From GCA-003244245 sp036266995 (GTDB taxonomy: Bacteria > Actinomycetota > Actinomycetes > Mycobacteriales > Pseudonocardiaceae): a DNA stretch of 26,153 nt. The notes beneath the pieces are model-generated. The model saw only the letters and a program-made list of their open reading frames with translations. It was not told where the DNA came from and ran no database searches. Position numbers and translations under genes: made by a program. Below are positions 7,295 through 15,786 of this stretch, one piece after another; the stretch's first letter is position 1, and the number at the start of each line of letters is the position of its first letter. Location of the stretch: assembly GCA_036266995.1 (NCBI GenBank), contig DATAWX010000082.1:1-26153 (forward strand), written 5' to 3'.

Positions 7295-8473
7295 ATGAAA
7301 ATCGCCGGTCTGCTCAGCCGATCCGGCCGTGAGCTGCCCGGGGTGACCGGGCTGGCCAGGGTGGACCGCCGCGCGGACGTGCTGGCGCGCCGGGTCGGTC
7401 GCGACGACATCGCGGTGTTCGACCAGGTCGATCTTGATCGCAGAACCGCCGACGCGTTGGTGGCCGCGGGCATCACTGCGGTGATCAATGCCGCACCGTC
7501 GATCTCCGGTCGGTTTCCGAACCTAGGTCCCGAGATCCTCATCTCCGCAGGCATTGTGCTGATTGACGGCGTCGGATCAGAGGTGTTGCGGATCAAGGAG
7601 GGTAGTCGACTGCGACTGCACGACGGTGGGGTCTTTGTCGGGGACATCGAGGTGGCCCGCGGCATCGAGCAGACCGCCGACTCGATCGCCGATCTGATGA
7701 TCGAGGCCAAGTCCGGGCTGTCCGCTCAACTTGAGGCGTTCTCGGCGAACACCATCGAGTTCCTTCGGCACGAGCGCGCCCTGATCATCGACCGGGTCGG
7801 CGTGCCCGATATCGAGGTCCCGATCCGCGGGCGGCAGGTGCTGGTAGTGGCCGCCGGCTACAACTACATCGCCGACCTGGCCGCGCTGAAGCACTTCATC
7901 CGGGAGTACCACCCGGTACTGATCGGCGTCGAGGCAGGCGCCGACGCGCTGCGCGCCGCAGGGCACCGACCGCACCTCATCGTCGGCGATCCGTATCAGG
8001 TGCAGACCGAGACCCTCAAATCCGCCCAGGAGGTTGTGGTTCCCGCCCAACCCGACGGTTTCGCCCCTGGGCTCGAGAGGATCCAGGATCTGGGGATCGG
8101 CGCGGTGACCTTTCCCGCGGTGAGCAATCCGGAGGATCTCGCCCTGCTACTGGCCGAGGCGCACGGCGCCGAACTGGTGATCGCCGTCGGGTTCCAGGCC
8201 ACCTTGCACGAGTTCCTCGACCGGGGGCGCTCCGGGTCCAACCCGTCGACGTTCCTCACTCGCCTGCGGCTGGGTAGCAAACTTATCGACGGCCATGCCG
8301 CCGCCGCCCTTTATCGCAGCCGGGTGTCGGCAGGCGCCGTGCTGCTCATCGTCCTCGCAGCGCTCGCCGCGGTGCTCGCCGCGCTGCTGGTTTCCAACAT
8401 CGGTGGCGCCTACGGCGTCCTCGTCAGCGGTACCTGGAACGACGTCGTCTCCTGGGTCAAGGGATGGGTATAG
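7295..8473 (+). CDS. steA: SteA-like cytokinetic ring protein
   Basis: A 392-residue protein, same length as the Rv1697 / SteA family. ATG 7295 is the best start (MKIAGLLSRSGRELPGVTG); no clear Shine-Dalgarno precedes it. The N-terminal two thirds is the thiamine-pyrophosphokinase-like SteA domain, with INAAPSISGRFPNLGPEIL, a GDI-like strand, and VVAAGYNYIADLAALKHF followed by GVEAGADALRAAGHRPHLIVGDP. The C-terminus has one strongly hydrophobic segment (about 348-370: AVLLIVLAALAAVLAALLV) and a short hydrophobic tail. In Corynebacterium glutamicum SteA acts with SteB at the cytokinetic ring to promote daughter cell separation. The partner gene starts 4 bases downstream. Confidence 0.9.
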   Translation: MKIAGLLSRSGRELPGVTGLARVDRRADVLARRVGRDDIAVFDQVDLDRRTADALVAAGITAVINAAPSISGRFPNLGPEILISAGIVLIDGVGSEVLRIKEGSRLRLHDGGVFVGDIEVARGIEQTADSIADLMIEAKSGLSAQLEAFSANTIEFLRHERALIIDRVGVPDIEVPIRGRQVLVVAAGYNYIADLAALKHFIREYHPVLIGVEAGADALRAAGHRPHLIVGDPYQVQTETLKSAQEVVVPAQPDGFAPGLERIQDLGIGAVTFPAVSNPEDLALLLAEAHGAELVIAVGFQATLHEFLDRGRSGSNPSTFLTRLRLGSKLIDGHAAAALYRSRVSAGAVLLIVLAALAAVLAALLVSNIGGAYGVLVSGTWNDVVSWVKGWV

Positions 8474-8476
8474 ACC

Positions 8477-9415
8477 GTGATCTCACTGCGGTACCACGTG
8501 ATCTCCATCGCCGCGGTCTTCCTGGCACTCGCCCTCGGGGTGGTGCTCGGGTCCACCGCCATCAGCGATCGGTTGCTGTCCGGGCTCAACTCCAACCGGG
8601 ATGACCTGGGCCGCCAGGTGAGCGATCTCCAAGCCGAGCGCAACGCACTGAATGCCCAGTTGGCCAACGCGGACGCCTTCGGTGCGGCGGTTGGCCCGCG
8701 CATCGTCAGCGGTGCACTGCATGGTCGCTCCGTGGTCCTGGTCACCACAGCGGATGCCGTTCCGGCCGACCGCGATGCGGTGACCGGGCTACTGAACAGC
8801 GCCGGTGCCACTGTCACCGGTGAGCTGCAGCTCACCGATGCGTTCACCGATCCGTCCCGTTCTGACCAGCTCAGCGAGCTGTCCACCCGCCTGCTACCGG
8901 CCGGGCTGCGGCTGCCTACCGCTTCGGACGCCGGGACACTGGCCGGTGGGCTGCTCGGCTCGCTGCTGCTGATCAATCCGAACAACGGTAAAGCGCAGGC
9001 GACCCCGGCTGAGACCACGGCCGTGCTTGCCGGGCTCGGTGACGGTGGTTTCGTCCACGCCGGTCCGCGGCTGCTGCCGGCTCAGCTTGTTATTGTGCTC
9101 ACCGGCGGTGCGGGTCGCGGCAACGGCAGCGGGGACCGGGCCGGCATCCTGGCCAGGTTCGCCACCCAACTCGATCACGCCGGTGCAGGCGCGGTGCTCG
9201 CAGGTAGGCCAGGGTCCGCTGACGGTAATGGTCCGATCGGCGTGGTGCGGGCTGACACTGCAGCAGCCTCCGTGCTGTCCACCGTCGACGATGTGAGCAC
9301 CGCGGCAGGACGGGTGGTGACCGTCTTGGCGCTGGCCGAGCAGGCGCAAGGACGGGCCGGGCGGTACGGTACCGGCGGCAACGCACAGGCCATGGTTCCT
9401 GTGATCCAGGGCTGA
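8477..9415 (+). CDS. steB: SteB/MctB-like membrane protein (Rv1698 family)
   Basis: A 312-residue protein starting at GTG 8477, three bases after the steA stop. One N-terminal hydrophobic segment (about residues 9-28: IAAVFLALALGVVLGSTAI) acts as signal anchor. It is followed by a coiled coil (about 34-62, DLGRQVSDLQAERNALNAQL) and a mixed alpha/beta extracellular domain. Two roles have been proposed for the family: a copper-transport channel (MctB, Rv1698) in mycobacteria and a SteA partner that activates peptidoglycan hydrolysis in corynebacteria. The pairing with steA and the coiled coil favour the cell-separation role here, but this is inference. Confidence 0.88.
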   Translation: MISLRYHVISIAAVFLALALGVVLGSTAISDRLLSGLNSNRDDLGRQVSDLQAERNALNAQLANADAFGAAVGPRIVSGALHGRSVVLVTTADAVPADRDAVTGLLNSAGATVTGELQLTDAFTDPSRSDQLSELSTRLLPAGLRLPTASDAGTLAGGLLGSLLLINPNNGKAQATPAETTAVLAGLGDGGFVHAGPRLLPAQLVIVLTGGAGRGNGSGDRAGILARFATQLDHAGAGAVLAGRPGSADGNGPIGVVRADTAAASVLSTVDDVSTAAGRVVTVLALAEQAQGRAGRYGTGGNAQAMVPVIQG

Positions 9416-9440
9416 CTGGCGAGGCGGTGCTTCGAGATCA

Positions 9441-9463
9441 CCGCCGGTAGTGTTACCGTGAGG
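9441..9463 (+). promoter_or_regulatory. candidate pyrG promoter -10 and ribosome binding site
   Basis: CGGTAGTGTTACCG contains a TAGTGT -10-like hexamer (9448-9453) inside a small palindrome (CGGTA / TACCG). TGAGG follows at 9459-9463, about 5 bases before GTG 9468. The predicted 5' leader is only a few bases long. No convincing -35 is seen. Confidence 0.4.
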
Positions 9464-9467
9464 TTCC

Positions 9468-11234
9468 GTGGTCGGCGGCGTGCCGCCAGCTGCATCGTCA
9501 CCGGTTGAATCGAAGGACCGGTCCGGACCACGGGAGAAGGTCTTGGTCAAGCCCGCCAGCCCAACCAGGTACCTGTTCGTCACCGGAGGCGTCGCCTCAT
9601 CCCTCGGTAAGGGGCTCACCGCGTCGAGCCTGGGTCAGCTGTTGACCGCCCGCCGGCTGCGGGTGACGATGCAGAAACTGGATCCCTATCTCAATGTCGA
9701 CCCCGGGACGATGAACCCGTTCCAGCACGGTGAGGTTTTCGTCACCGACGACGGCGCTGAGACCGACCTGGACATCGGGCACTACGAGCGGTTCCTGGAT
9801 CGCAATCTCAGTCGCATAGCCAACGTCACTACTGGCCAGGTTTACTCGGCGGTGATCGCCAAGGAGAGGCGGGGGGAGTACCTCGGCGACACCGTCCAGG
9901 TGATCCCGCACATCACCGACGAGATCAAGTCCCGGATCCTGGCAATGTCCGAGCCAGGCGAAGACGATCGCCCACCCGATGTGGTGATCACCGAGATCGG
10001 TGGCACTGTCGGGGACATCGAGTCGCTGCCGTTTCTGGAGGCGGCTCGCCAGGTGCGCCACGACGTCGGCCGGGACAATTGTTTTTTCCTGCATGTCTCC
10101 CTGGTGCCCTACCTTGCCCCCTCGGGTGAGCTGAAGACCAAGCCCACCCAGCACTCGGTCGCCACCCTGCGCAACATCGGTATCCAGCCCGACGCGCTGG
10201 TCTGCCGCGCTGACCGGGAGATCCCGGACGGGCTCAAGCGCAAGATCGCGCTGATGTCGGATGTCGATATCGACGGGGTGGTCGCGGCGCCGGACGCGGC
10301 GTCCATCTATGACATCCCCAAGGTGCTGCACTCCGAGGGCCTGGATGCCTACGTGGTGCGCCGGCTCGGGCTGCCCTTCCGCGACGTGGACTGGACGGAG
10401 TGGGGGGATCTGCTGGATCGGGTGCATACACCGACGGAGGTGGTGCGAATCGCCCTGGTAGGCAAATACGTCGACCTGCCGGATGCCTACCTGTCGGTGA
10501 CCGAGGCGCTGCGCGCCGGAGGCTTCGCGCACCGGGCCAGAATCGAGATCCGCTGGGTGCCCTCGGACACCTGCGAGACCCGGGCCGGCGCGGAGGCCGC
10601 GCTGGCCGGTATGGATGGGGTGCTGGTGCCCGGTGGGTTCGGAGTACGCGGGATCGAGGGCAAGATCGGGGCCATCCACCACGCCCGCATCAACGCGATC
10701 CCGACACTGGGTCTGTGCCTAGGCCTACAGTGCATGGTGATCGAGGCCGCCCGCAACCTGGCCGGTCTAGAGGGCGCCGGTTCCACGGAGTTCGACCCCA
10801 CCTCGGCCCACGCGGTGATCTCCACTATGGCCGATCAGGAGGATATCGTAGCTGGTCAGGGCGATATGGGTGGGACGATGCGGCTGGGTGGCTACCCGGC
10901 ATCGCTGGAGCTGGGCTCGCTGGTGGCCCGGGCGTACGGCACGACCGAGGTCCGCGAGCGGCACCGCCACCGCTATGAGGTGAACAACGCCTACCGGGAC
11001 AAGCTCGCCGGTGCCGGACTGGTGATCAGTGGGACGTCGCCGGACGGCCATCTGGTCGAGTTCGTCGAGCTACCGCAGCGCTCCCACCCGTTTTTCGTCG
11101 GCACCCAGGCCCACCCCGAACTCATCAGCCGGCCCACCCGGCCACATCCGCTGTTCGTCGCGTTCGTGGCAGCGGCGCTTAACTACCGGGCCGCGGAACG
11201 GTTGCCCGTCGAACTGCCGGCGGGGCCGCTGTGA
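9468..11234 (+). CDS. pyrG: CTP synthase
   Basis: A 588-residue CTP synthase: UTP + ATP + glutamine to CTP. The synthase domain begins with YLFVTGGVASSLGKGLTASSLGQLL and continues with TMQKLDPYLNVDPGTMNPFQHGEVFVTDDGAETDLD, EIGGTVGDIES and KTKPTQHSV. The C-terminal class I glutaminase domain has VPGGFGVRGIEGK, nucleophile GLCLGLQC (Cys417 in this numbering) and the His/Glu pair in AHPE. About 33 residues precede the conserved domain if GTG 9468 is used; GTG 9480, or TTG 9543 preceded by GAGAAGG, would shorten it. The start is therefore uncertain, the function is not. The stop overlaps the Nudix gene start. Confidence 0.97.
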   Translation: MVGGVPPAASSPVESKDRSGPREKVLVKPASPTRYLFVTGGVASSLGKGLTASSLGQLLTARRLRVTMQKLDPYLNVDPGTMNPFQHGEVFVTDDGAETDLDIGHYERFLDRNLSRIANVTTGQVYSAVIAKERRGEYLGDTVQVIPHITDEIKSRILAMSEPGEDDRPPDVVITEIGGTVGDIESLPFLEAARQVRHDVGRDNCFFLHVSLVPYLAPSGELKTKPTQHSVATLRNIGIQPDALVCRADREIPDGLKRKIALMSDVDIDGVVAAPDAASIYDIPKVLHSEGLDAYVVRRLGLPFRDVDWTEWGDLLDRVHTPTEVVRIALVGKYVDLPDAYLSVTEALRAGGFAHRARIEIRWVPSDTCETRAGAEAALAGMDGVLVPGGFGVRGIEGKIGAIHHARINAIPTLGLCLGLQCMVIEAARNLAGLEGAGSTEFDPTSAHAVISTMADQEDIVAGQGDMGGTMRLGGYPASLELGSLVARAYGTTEVRERHRHRYEVNNAYRDKLAGAGLVISGTSPDGHLVEFVELPQRSHPFFVGTQAHPELISRPTRPHPLFVAFVAAALNYRAAERLPVELPAGPL

Positions 11235-11863
11235 ACCTACCGCATGAGTTCGCCGTGGCCGATAGCGAGACCGTGCACGTCGGCCGGGTTCTCGTGCTGC
11301 GGCTGGACGAGGTCGTGATGCCCGGTGGGCGGGTGGCGCGGCGCGAGATCATTGAACATCCCGGGGCGGTGGCGATCCTGCCACTGCACGACGACGCCTC
11401 GGTGGTGATGATCGACCAGTACCGGCACGCGGTGGGGCGCCGGCTGCGGGAACTGCCCGCCGGACTGCTCGACACCGCGGGGGAGGATCCGGTGACGACC
11501 GCCCGCCGCGAGTTGACGGAGGAGGTCGGCTGCACCGCCCAAGACTGGTCGGTGCTCGTCGATGTGGTGCCCTCGCCCGGGTTCAGCGACGAGGCGGTGC
11601 GGGTTTTCCTGGCCCGCGGGCTGGTCGAGGTCGGCCGGCCCGCCGGTGGCGACGACGAGGAGGCCGACCTGTCAGTGGTCCGGCTGCCGCTGGCCGACGC
11701 GGTGCGCCAGGTGCTGGCCGGCGAGATCGTCAACGCGTCGACCGTCGCCGGGCTGCTCGCCGCGCAGGCTGTACTGGCGGGGACTGCCCGGCCGCGTTCG
11801 GTGGACGCGCCATGGCCAGACCGCCCGACCCGCTTCGCCGACCGCCAGGGTGCGCCGAAGTGA
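11231..11863 (+). CDS. Nudix hydrolase, ADP-ribose pyrophosphatase
   Basis: A 210-residue Nudix protein starting at GTG 11231 with a 4-base overlap with pyrG. The strand AVAILPLHDDASVVMIDQYRHAVGRRLRELPAGLL leads into the Nudix box with the GE and REL-TEE-VG core (about residues 75-99: AGEDPVTTARRELTEEVG). SPGFSDEAVRVFLARGL is characteristic of the ADP-ribose pyrophosphatase subfamily. The protein equivalent to Mycobacterium tuberculosis Rv1700 in the same position is an ADP-ribose pyrophosphatase that hydrolyses ADP-ribose to AMP and ribose-5-phosphate. A C-terminal tail rich in Pro/Arg follows the fold. Its stop overlaps the ald start. Confidence 0.93.
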   Translation: MNLPHEFAVADSETVHVGRVLVLRLDEVVMPGGRVARREIIEHPGAVAILPLHDDASVVMIDQYRHAVGRRLRELPAGLLDTAGEDPVTTARRELTEEVGCTAQDWSVLVDVVPSPGFSDEAVRVFLARGLVEVGRPAGGDDEEADLSVVRLPLADAVRQVLAGEIVNASTVAGLLAAQAVLAGTARPRSVDAPWPDRPTRFADRQGAPK

Positions 11864-12975
11864 AGATCGGTGTTCCGCGCGAGCTGAAGGTCCACGAATA
11901 CCGGGTCGCGCTCACGCCTGCGGGGGTGCACGAGTTGACCCGCCGCGGGCACGACGTGCTGATCGAACGCAACGCCGGGGTCGGCTGCGCATTTCCCGAC
12001 GAGGCTTACCTGGCTGCGGGTGCCCGCATCGTGGAACGGGCTGACGACCTGTGGGCCGCGGTGGAGTTGGTGCTCAAGGTGAAAGAGCCGGTGGCGCCGG
12101 AGTATCACCGGATGCGCAAGGGCCAGATCCTGTTCACCTACCTGCACCTGGCCGCGTCCGTGGAGTGCACCAATGCGCTGATCGACGCCGGAGTCGACGC
12201 GATCGCCTACGAGACCGTGCAGCTCCCCGACGGATCGCTGCCCCTGCTGGCACCGATGAGCGAGGTCGCTGGGCGAATGGCCCCGCAGGTCGGGGCGCAC
12301 TGCCTGGAGCGCATGCAGGGCGGCCGTGGGGTGTTGCTCGGCGGCGTCTCCGGAGTGCCCGCCGGGAAGGTGGCCGTGCTCGGGGCCGGGGTGGCGGGGA
12401 TGAACGCCGCCACCATCGCGCTAGGCCTGCAGGCCGAGGTAGTGGTGCTCGATACCAACATCAACCGGCTGCGGGAGATCGACTTCGGGTACCGGGGCCA
12501 CCTGCAGACCATCGCGTCGAACGCCTACGAGGTGGACAAGGCGTGCCTGTGGGCGGACCTGGTGATCGGAGCCGTGCTACGGCCCGGCGCGAAAACTCCG
12601 ACTCTGGTCAGCCACGAGCTGGTCGGCCGGATGCGTCCGGGATCGGTGCTAGTGGACATCGCCATCGACCAGGGTGGCTGCTTCGCTGACTCTCGGCCCA
12701 CGACGCACGCCGACCCCACCTTCACCGTGGGAAACTCGGTCTTCTACTGCGTGGCCAACATGCCGGGCGCGGTACCGCACACCTCTACCTATGCGCTGAC
12801 CAATGTCACCCTGCCCTACATCTGTGCGCTGGCCGACAAGGGCCTGCGGCAAGCGGCACAGGACGACCCGGGGCTGGCCCGGGGCGTCAACGTGGTTGGC
12901 GGCGCGGTCGTATCCGCTGAGGTCGCCCGCGCCCACAACCTCGAGTACCTCCCCCTGACCGAGGCCCTCGGGTGA
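11860..12975 (+). CDS. ald: alanine dehydrogenase
   Basis: A 371-residue enzyme, exactly the usual family length, starting at GTG 11860 (overlap GTGA with the Nudix stop). It interconverts L-alanine + NAD with pyruvate + ammonia + NADH. The opening KIGVPRELKVHEYRVALTP, catalytic Lys75 (KVKEP) and His96 (FTYLHLA) and the NAD-binding loop VAVLGAGVAGMNAA are all present. VLVDIAIDQGG and the C-terminal LTNVTLPYI are also conserved. In Mycobacterium tuberculosis ald is elsewhere in the genome (Rv2780), so its place here between nudix and xerD is a lineage difference. Four-base overlaps on both sides indicate it is a full member of this operon. Confidence 0.97.
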   Translation: MKIGVPRELKVHEYRVALTPAGVHELTRRGHDVLIERNAGVGCAFPDEAYLAAGARIVERADDLWAAVELVLKVKEPVAPEYHRMRKGQILFTYLHLAASVECTNALIDAGVDAIAYETVQLPDGSLPLLAPMSEVAGRMAPQVGAHCLERMQGGRGVLLGGVSGVPAGKVAVLGAGVAGMNAATIALGLQAEVVVLDTNINRLREIDFGYRGHLQTIASNAYEVDKACLWADLVIGAVLRPGAKTPTLVSHELVGRMRPGSVLVDIAIDQGGCFADSRPTTHADPTFTVGNSVFYCVANMPGAVPHTSTYALTNVTLPYICALADKGLRQAAQDDPGLARGVNVVGGAVVSAEVARAHNLEYLPLTEALG

Positions 12976-13961
12976 GCGGTGGTCTGGCCCGTAGGCCCGC
13001 CGACTCCCCCTCGGTCGCTGACCACGATGCCGCGCTGCCGCCTGCACTGGCTGGGGTGATTTCTGACTATCTGGATCATCTTGCGGTGGAACGTGGGACG
13101 TCGGGGCACACGGTGGAATCCTATGGTCGCGACCTGCGTCGTTACGCCGCGCATCTGGCGTCGGCGGGGGTCGCGGAGCTCGCCGCGGTGCGCGAGGAGC
13201 AGGTCACCGGATTCGTCGCCGCGCTGCGTGACGGAGCCGGTGGCTACCGGCCGTTGGCGCCGTCCTCCGCAGCCCGGGCGCTGGTCGCAGCGCGAGGGCT
13301 GCACCGGTTCGCCCTTCGGGAGGGAGTGGTGCCCGCCGACGTCACGGCTGAAGTCCACCCCCCGACCCCGCCGAAACGGCTGCCCAAGGCTCTCGGGGTG
13401 CACGACGTGTTGCGGTTGCTCGAGGTGTTCCGCGCCGACGGGGGTCCCCGCTGCCTGCGCGACCGGGCGCTGCTCGAGTTTCTGTACTCCACCGGTGCAC
13501 GGATCTCCGAAGCGGTCGGGCTGGACCGCGACGACGTCGACGGCCCGGCTCGCACCGTGCTGCTGCGCGGCAAGGGCGGCAAACAGCGGCTGGTGCCGGT
13601 GGGCCGGCCGGCGCTGGCCGCCTTGGATGCCTACCTGGTCCGCGGCCGTCCCACATTCGCCGCCTGCGGGCGGCACCTCCCCGCGGTGTTCCTCAACGCC
13701 CGCGGTGACCGATTGTCCCGGCAGAGCGCCTGGGCAGTGCTGCGCGATGCCGCGGCGCGCACCGACATCGCCGCCGCGGTATCACCGCACACCCTGCGGC
13801 ACTCCTTTGCGACCCACCTGCTGGAGGGCGGCGCGGACGTGCGGGTGGTGCAGGAACTGCTCGGCCATGCCTCGGTGACCACGACGCAGGTTTACACGCT
13901 GGTGACGGTGGACAACCTGCGTGAGGTCTACGCGACCGCCCATCCGCGGGCCAGAGGCTGA
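12972..13961 (+). CDS. xerD: tyrosine recombinase XerD
   Basis: A 329-residue tyrosine recombinase starting at GTG 12972, overlapping ald. The N-terminal SAM-like domain (about 25-125) has ISDYLDHLAVERGTSGHTVESY. The catalytic set is complete: Arg177 (STGARISE), Lys201 (RGKGGKQR), His273/Arg276 (SPHTLRHSFATHLL), His299 (ELLGHASVTTTQ) and nucleophile Tyr308 (QVYTLV). Together with XerC it would resolve chromosome dimers at dif before division. Position and sequence match Rv1701. About 25 extra N-terminal residues precede the usual start. A 56-base gap separates it from the parA-like gene. No phage-integrase features are present, so a housekeeping role is preferred. Confidence 0.94.
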   Translation: MSGGLARRPADSPSVADHDAALPPALAGVISDYLDHLAVERGTSGHTVESYGRDLRRYAAHLASAGVAELAAVREEQVTGFVAALRDGAGGYRPLAPSSAARALVAARGLHRFALREGVVPADVTAEVHPPTPPKRLPKALGVHDVLRLLEVFRADGGPRCLRDRALLEFLYSTGARISEAVGLDRDDVDGPARTVLLRGKGGKQRLVPVGRPALAALDAYLVRGRPTFAACGRHLPAVFLNARGDRLSRQSAWAVLRDAAARTDIAAAVSPHTLRHSFATHLLEGGADVRVVQELLGHASVTTTQVYTLVTVDNLREVYATAHPRARG

Positions 13962-13971
13962 CGCGGGCGGC

Positions 13972-13977
13972 TACGCT
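13972..13977 (+). promoter_or_regulatory. candidate -10 element upstream of the parA-like gene
   Basis: TACGCT lies in the 56-base gap between xerD and the parA-like gene, 40 bases before ATG 14018. GAAGGGGGA, a good Shine-Dalgarno, stands 7 bases before that ATG. The break in the chain of overlapping genes makes an internal promoter plausible. No clear -35 is seen. Confidence 0.3.
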
Positions 13978-14017
13978 GCGCAGGCCCGCACCGCGCTGGG
14001 AAGGGGGATCGGGTTTC

Positions 14018-14926
14018 ATGTCGACCTGGGCATCCGCGCAACAGCCGCTGGTTGCGCCGACTGCACCGATCTCCGCCGACGATGGTTCCCCCGGCGACGT
14101 GATCGATCCCGTGGGGCGCGGGTGCCGCGCGGTGCCGCAGCCACCCCCGCTGGACCGGCACGGTCCGGCTCGGGTGTTGGCGATCTGCAACCAGAAGGGC
14201 GGCGTCGGCAAGACCACGTCGACGATCAACCTCGGGGCCGCGCTCACCGAGTACGGCCGCCGGGTGCTGCTGGTCGACTTCGATCCGCAGGGTGCCCTGT
14301 CAGTCGGGCTCGGACTGGCCTCGCACCACCTGGACCGCACGATCTACAACCTGATCATGGACCAGGGCATCTCGGTGGACGAGGTGATCCTGCCGACGTC
14401 CGTGCCGGGCATGGACTTGCTGCCCAGCAACATCGACCTGTCCGCCGCGGAGGTGCAGTTGGTAACCGAGGTGGGTCGCGAGCAGGCGCTGGGTCGAGCT
14501 CTGCGACCGCTGGTACCCCACTACGACTTCATCCTGGTCGACTGCCAGCCGTCGCTGGGTCTGCTCACCATCAACGCGCTGGCCTGTGCGGATGGTGTGC
14601 TGATCCCGCTGGAGTGCGAGTTCTTCAGCCTGCGCGGAGTCGCTTTGCTGATGGATACCATCGACAAGGTGCGCGAGCGCCTCAACCCCGACCTGACGAT
14701 CGTGGGCATCCTCGCCACGATGTACGATCCGCGCACCCTGCACGCCCGCGAGGTGATGGCCCGAGTCGTGGAGGCCTTCGGCGATACCGTGTTCGATGCC
14801 GTGATCAGTCGAACAGTCCGGTTCCCGGAGACCACCGTGGCCGGAGAGCCGATCACCCGGTGGGCACCGAAATCCGCGGGAGCGAAGGCATACCGCACCC
14901 TGGCTCGCGAGGTGATCGCGCGATGA
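14018..14926 (+). CDS. ParA/Soj-like chromosome partitioning ATPase (Rv1708-like)
   Basis: A 302-residue ParA-family ATPase starting at ATG 14018 after a strong Shine-Dalgarno. Residues 1-50 form a proline-rich tail. The deviant Walker A motif KGGVGKTT begins at Lys60, followed by the LLVDFDPQGALSVGLG Walker A' strand and the ILVDCQPSLGLLTINAL Walker B region. CEFFSLRGVALLMDTI is the usual switch helix. It sits directly before scpA/scpB, as Rv1708 does before Rv1709-Rv1710. It is not the ParA next to ParB at the origin, since no parB gene is here. A role with condensin loading or cell-cycle positioning is a reasonable guess. Its stop overlaps the scpA start. Confidence 0.92.
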   Translation: MSTWASAQQPLVAPTAPISADDGSPGDVIDPVGRGCRAVPQPPPLDRHGPARVLAICNQKGGVGKTTSTINLGAALTEYGRRVLLVDFDPQGALSVGLGLASHHLDRTIYNLIMDQGISVDEVILPTSVPGMDLLPSNIDLSAAEVQLVTEVGREQALGRALRPLVPHYDFILVDCQPSLGLLTINALACADGVLIPLECEFFSLRGVALLMDTIDKVRERLNPDLTIVGILATMYDPRTLHAREVMARVVEAFGDTVFDAVISRTVRFPETTVAGEPITRWAPKSAGAKAYRTLAREVIAR

Positions 14927-15786
14927 CCGTGGCGCAGGATCCGGCCGTGGTGCCGCCCACCGCTCCGTGCGCATCCAGTCGTTTCACGGTGCGGCTGCAC
15001 AACTTCGAGGGCCCGTTCGACCTGCTGTTGCAACTCATCTCGCAGCATCAGCTGGACGTGACCGAGGTTTCCCTGCACCAGGTGACCGACGAGTTCATCG
15101 CCCACCTGCGGATTCTGGGCGAGTCATTCGACCTGGACGAGACCACCGAGTTCCTGGTGGTCGCCGCCACGCTGCTGGACCTCAAGGCGGCCCGCTTGCT
15201 GCCGTCGGCCGAGGTCGAGGACGAAGCGGACCTCGCTCTGCTGGAGGCGCGGGATCTGCTGTTCGCCCGGCTACTGCAGTACCGGGCCTACAAGCAGGTC
15301 GCGGCGCTGTTCACTGAGCTCGAATCGGCGGCGATGCGCCGTTATCCGAGGTCAGTGGCGCTCGAGGAACGGTTTGCCGGTCTGCTGCCCGAGGTGTTGC
15401 TCGGTGTCGACGCTGCTCGGTTCGCCGAGACCGCGGCTGCGGTGTTCGGGCCGAAACCGCCGCCACCGACGGTGTCGCTGGAGCATCTACACACTCCTGT
15501 GGTGTCGGTGCGCGAGCACGCGGCCGTGCTCCGTGGCAGGCTGGAGCGCGAAGGCCAGGCGAGCTTCCGCAGTTTGGTCGCCGACTGTGGGCACACCAGA
15601 GAGGTGGTCGCCCGCTTCCTGGCGTTGCTGGATCTGTACCGTGCCGCAGTGGTGGTCTTCGACCAGGTCGATCCGCTAGGCGAGCTGTGCGTTCGGTGGA
15701 CGGGCGGTGCGCAGCAGTCCGCCGCGGTCACCGACCCGGACGAGATACCGAATACCGATGGGCAAGATGACGAGGATTACCGGTGA
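14923..15786 (+). CDS. scpA: segregation and condensation protein A
   Basis: A 287-residue kleisin starting at ATG 14923 (ATGA overlap with the parA-like stop). The family signature RLHNFEGPFDLLLQLISQHQLDVTEVSLHQVTDEFI spans about residues 23-58. A conserved EFLVVAATLLDLKAARLLP helix follows, then an acidic linker. The C-terminal winged helix contains VSVREHAAVLRGRLEREGQASFRSLVADCGHTREVVARFLALLDLYR. ScpA bridges the SMC dimer heads with ScpB and shapes the chromosome. The stop overlaps the scpB start, so the pair is co-translated as expected for subunits of one complex. Confidence 0.96.
   Translation: MTVAQDPAVVPPTAPCASSRFTVRLHNFEGPFDLLLQLISQHQLDVTEVSLHQVTDEFIAHLRILGESFDLDETTEFLVVAATLLDLKAARLLPSAEVEDEADLALLEARDLLFARLLQYRAYKQVAALFTELESAAMRRYPRSVALEERFAGLLPEVLLGVDAARFAETAAAVFGPKPPPPTVSLEHLHTPVVSVREHAAVLRGRLEREGQASFRSLVADCGHTREVVARFLALLDLYRAAVVVFDQVDPLGELCVRWTGGAQQSAAVTDPDEIPNTDGQDDEDYR

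Noticed and set aside
9597..10682. 361-codon minus-strand frame opposite pyrG
   Set aside because: Antisense to the highly conserved CTP synthase core; composition is a mirror of that gene and no family is recognisable.
12972..13961. xerD as the integrase of a mobile element
   Set aside because: It is embedded by 4-base overlap in a housekeeping operon at the Rv1701 position, far from any attachment-like site.
13921..14922. Upstream extension of the scpA frame through the parA-like gene
   Set aside because: The scpA family begins at ATG 14923. The upstream part is an out-of-frame Arg/Gly-rich reading of the parA-like gene.
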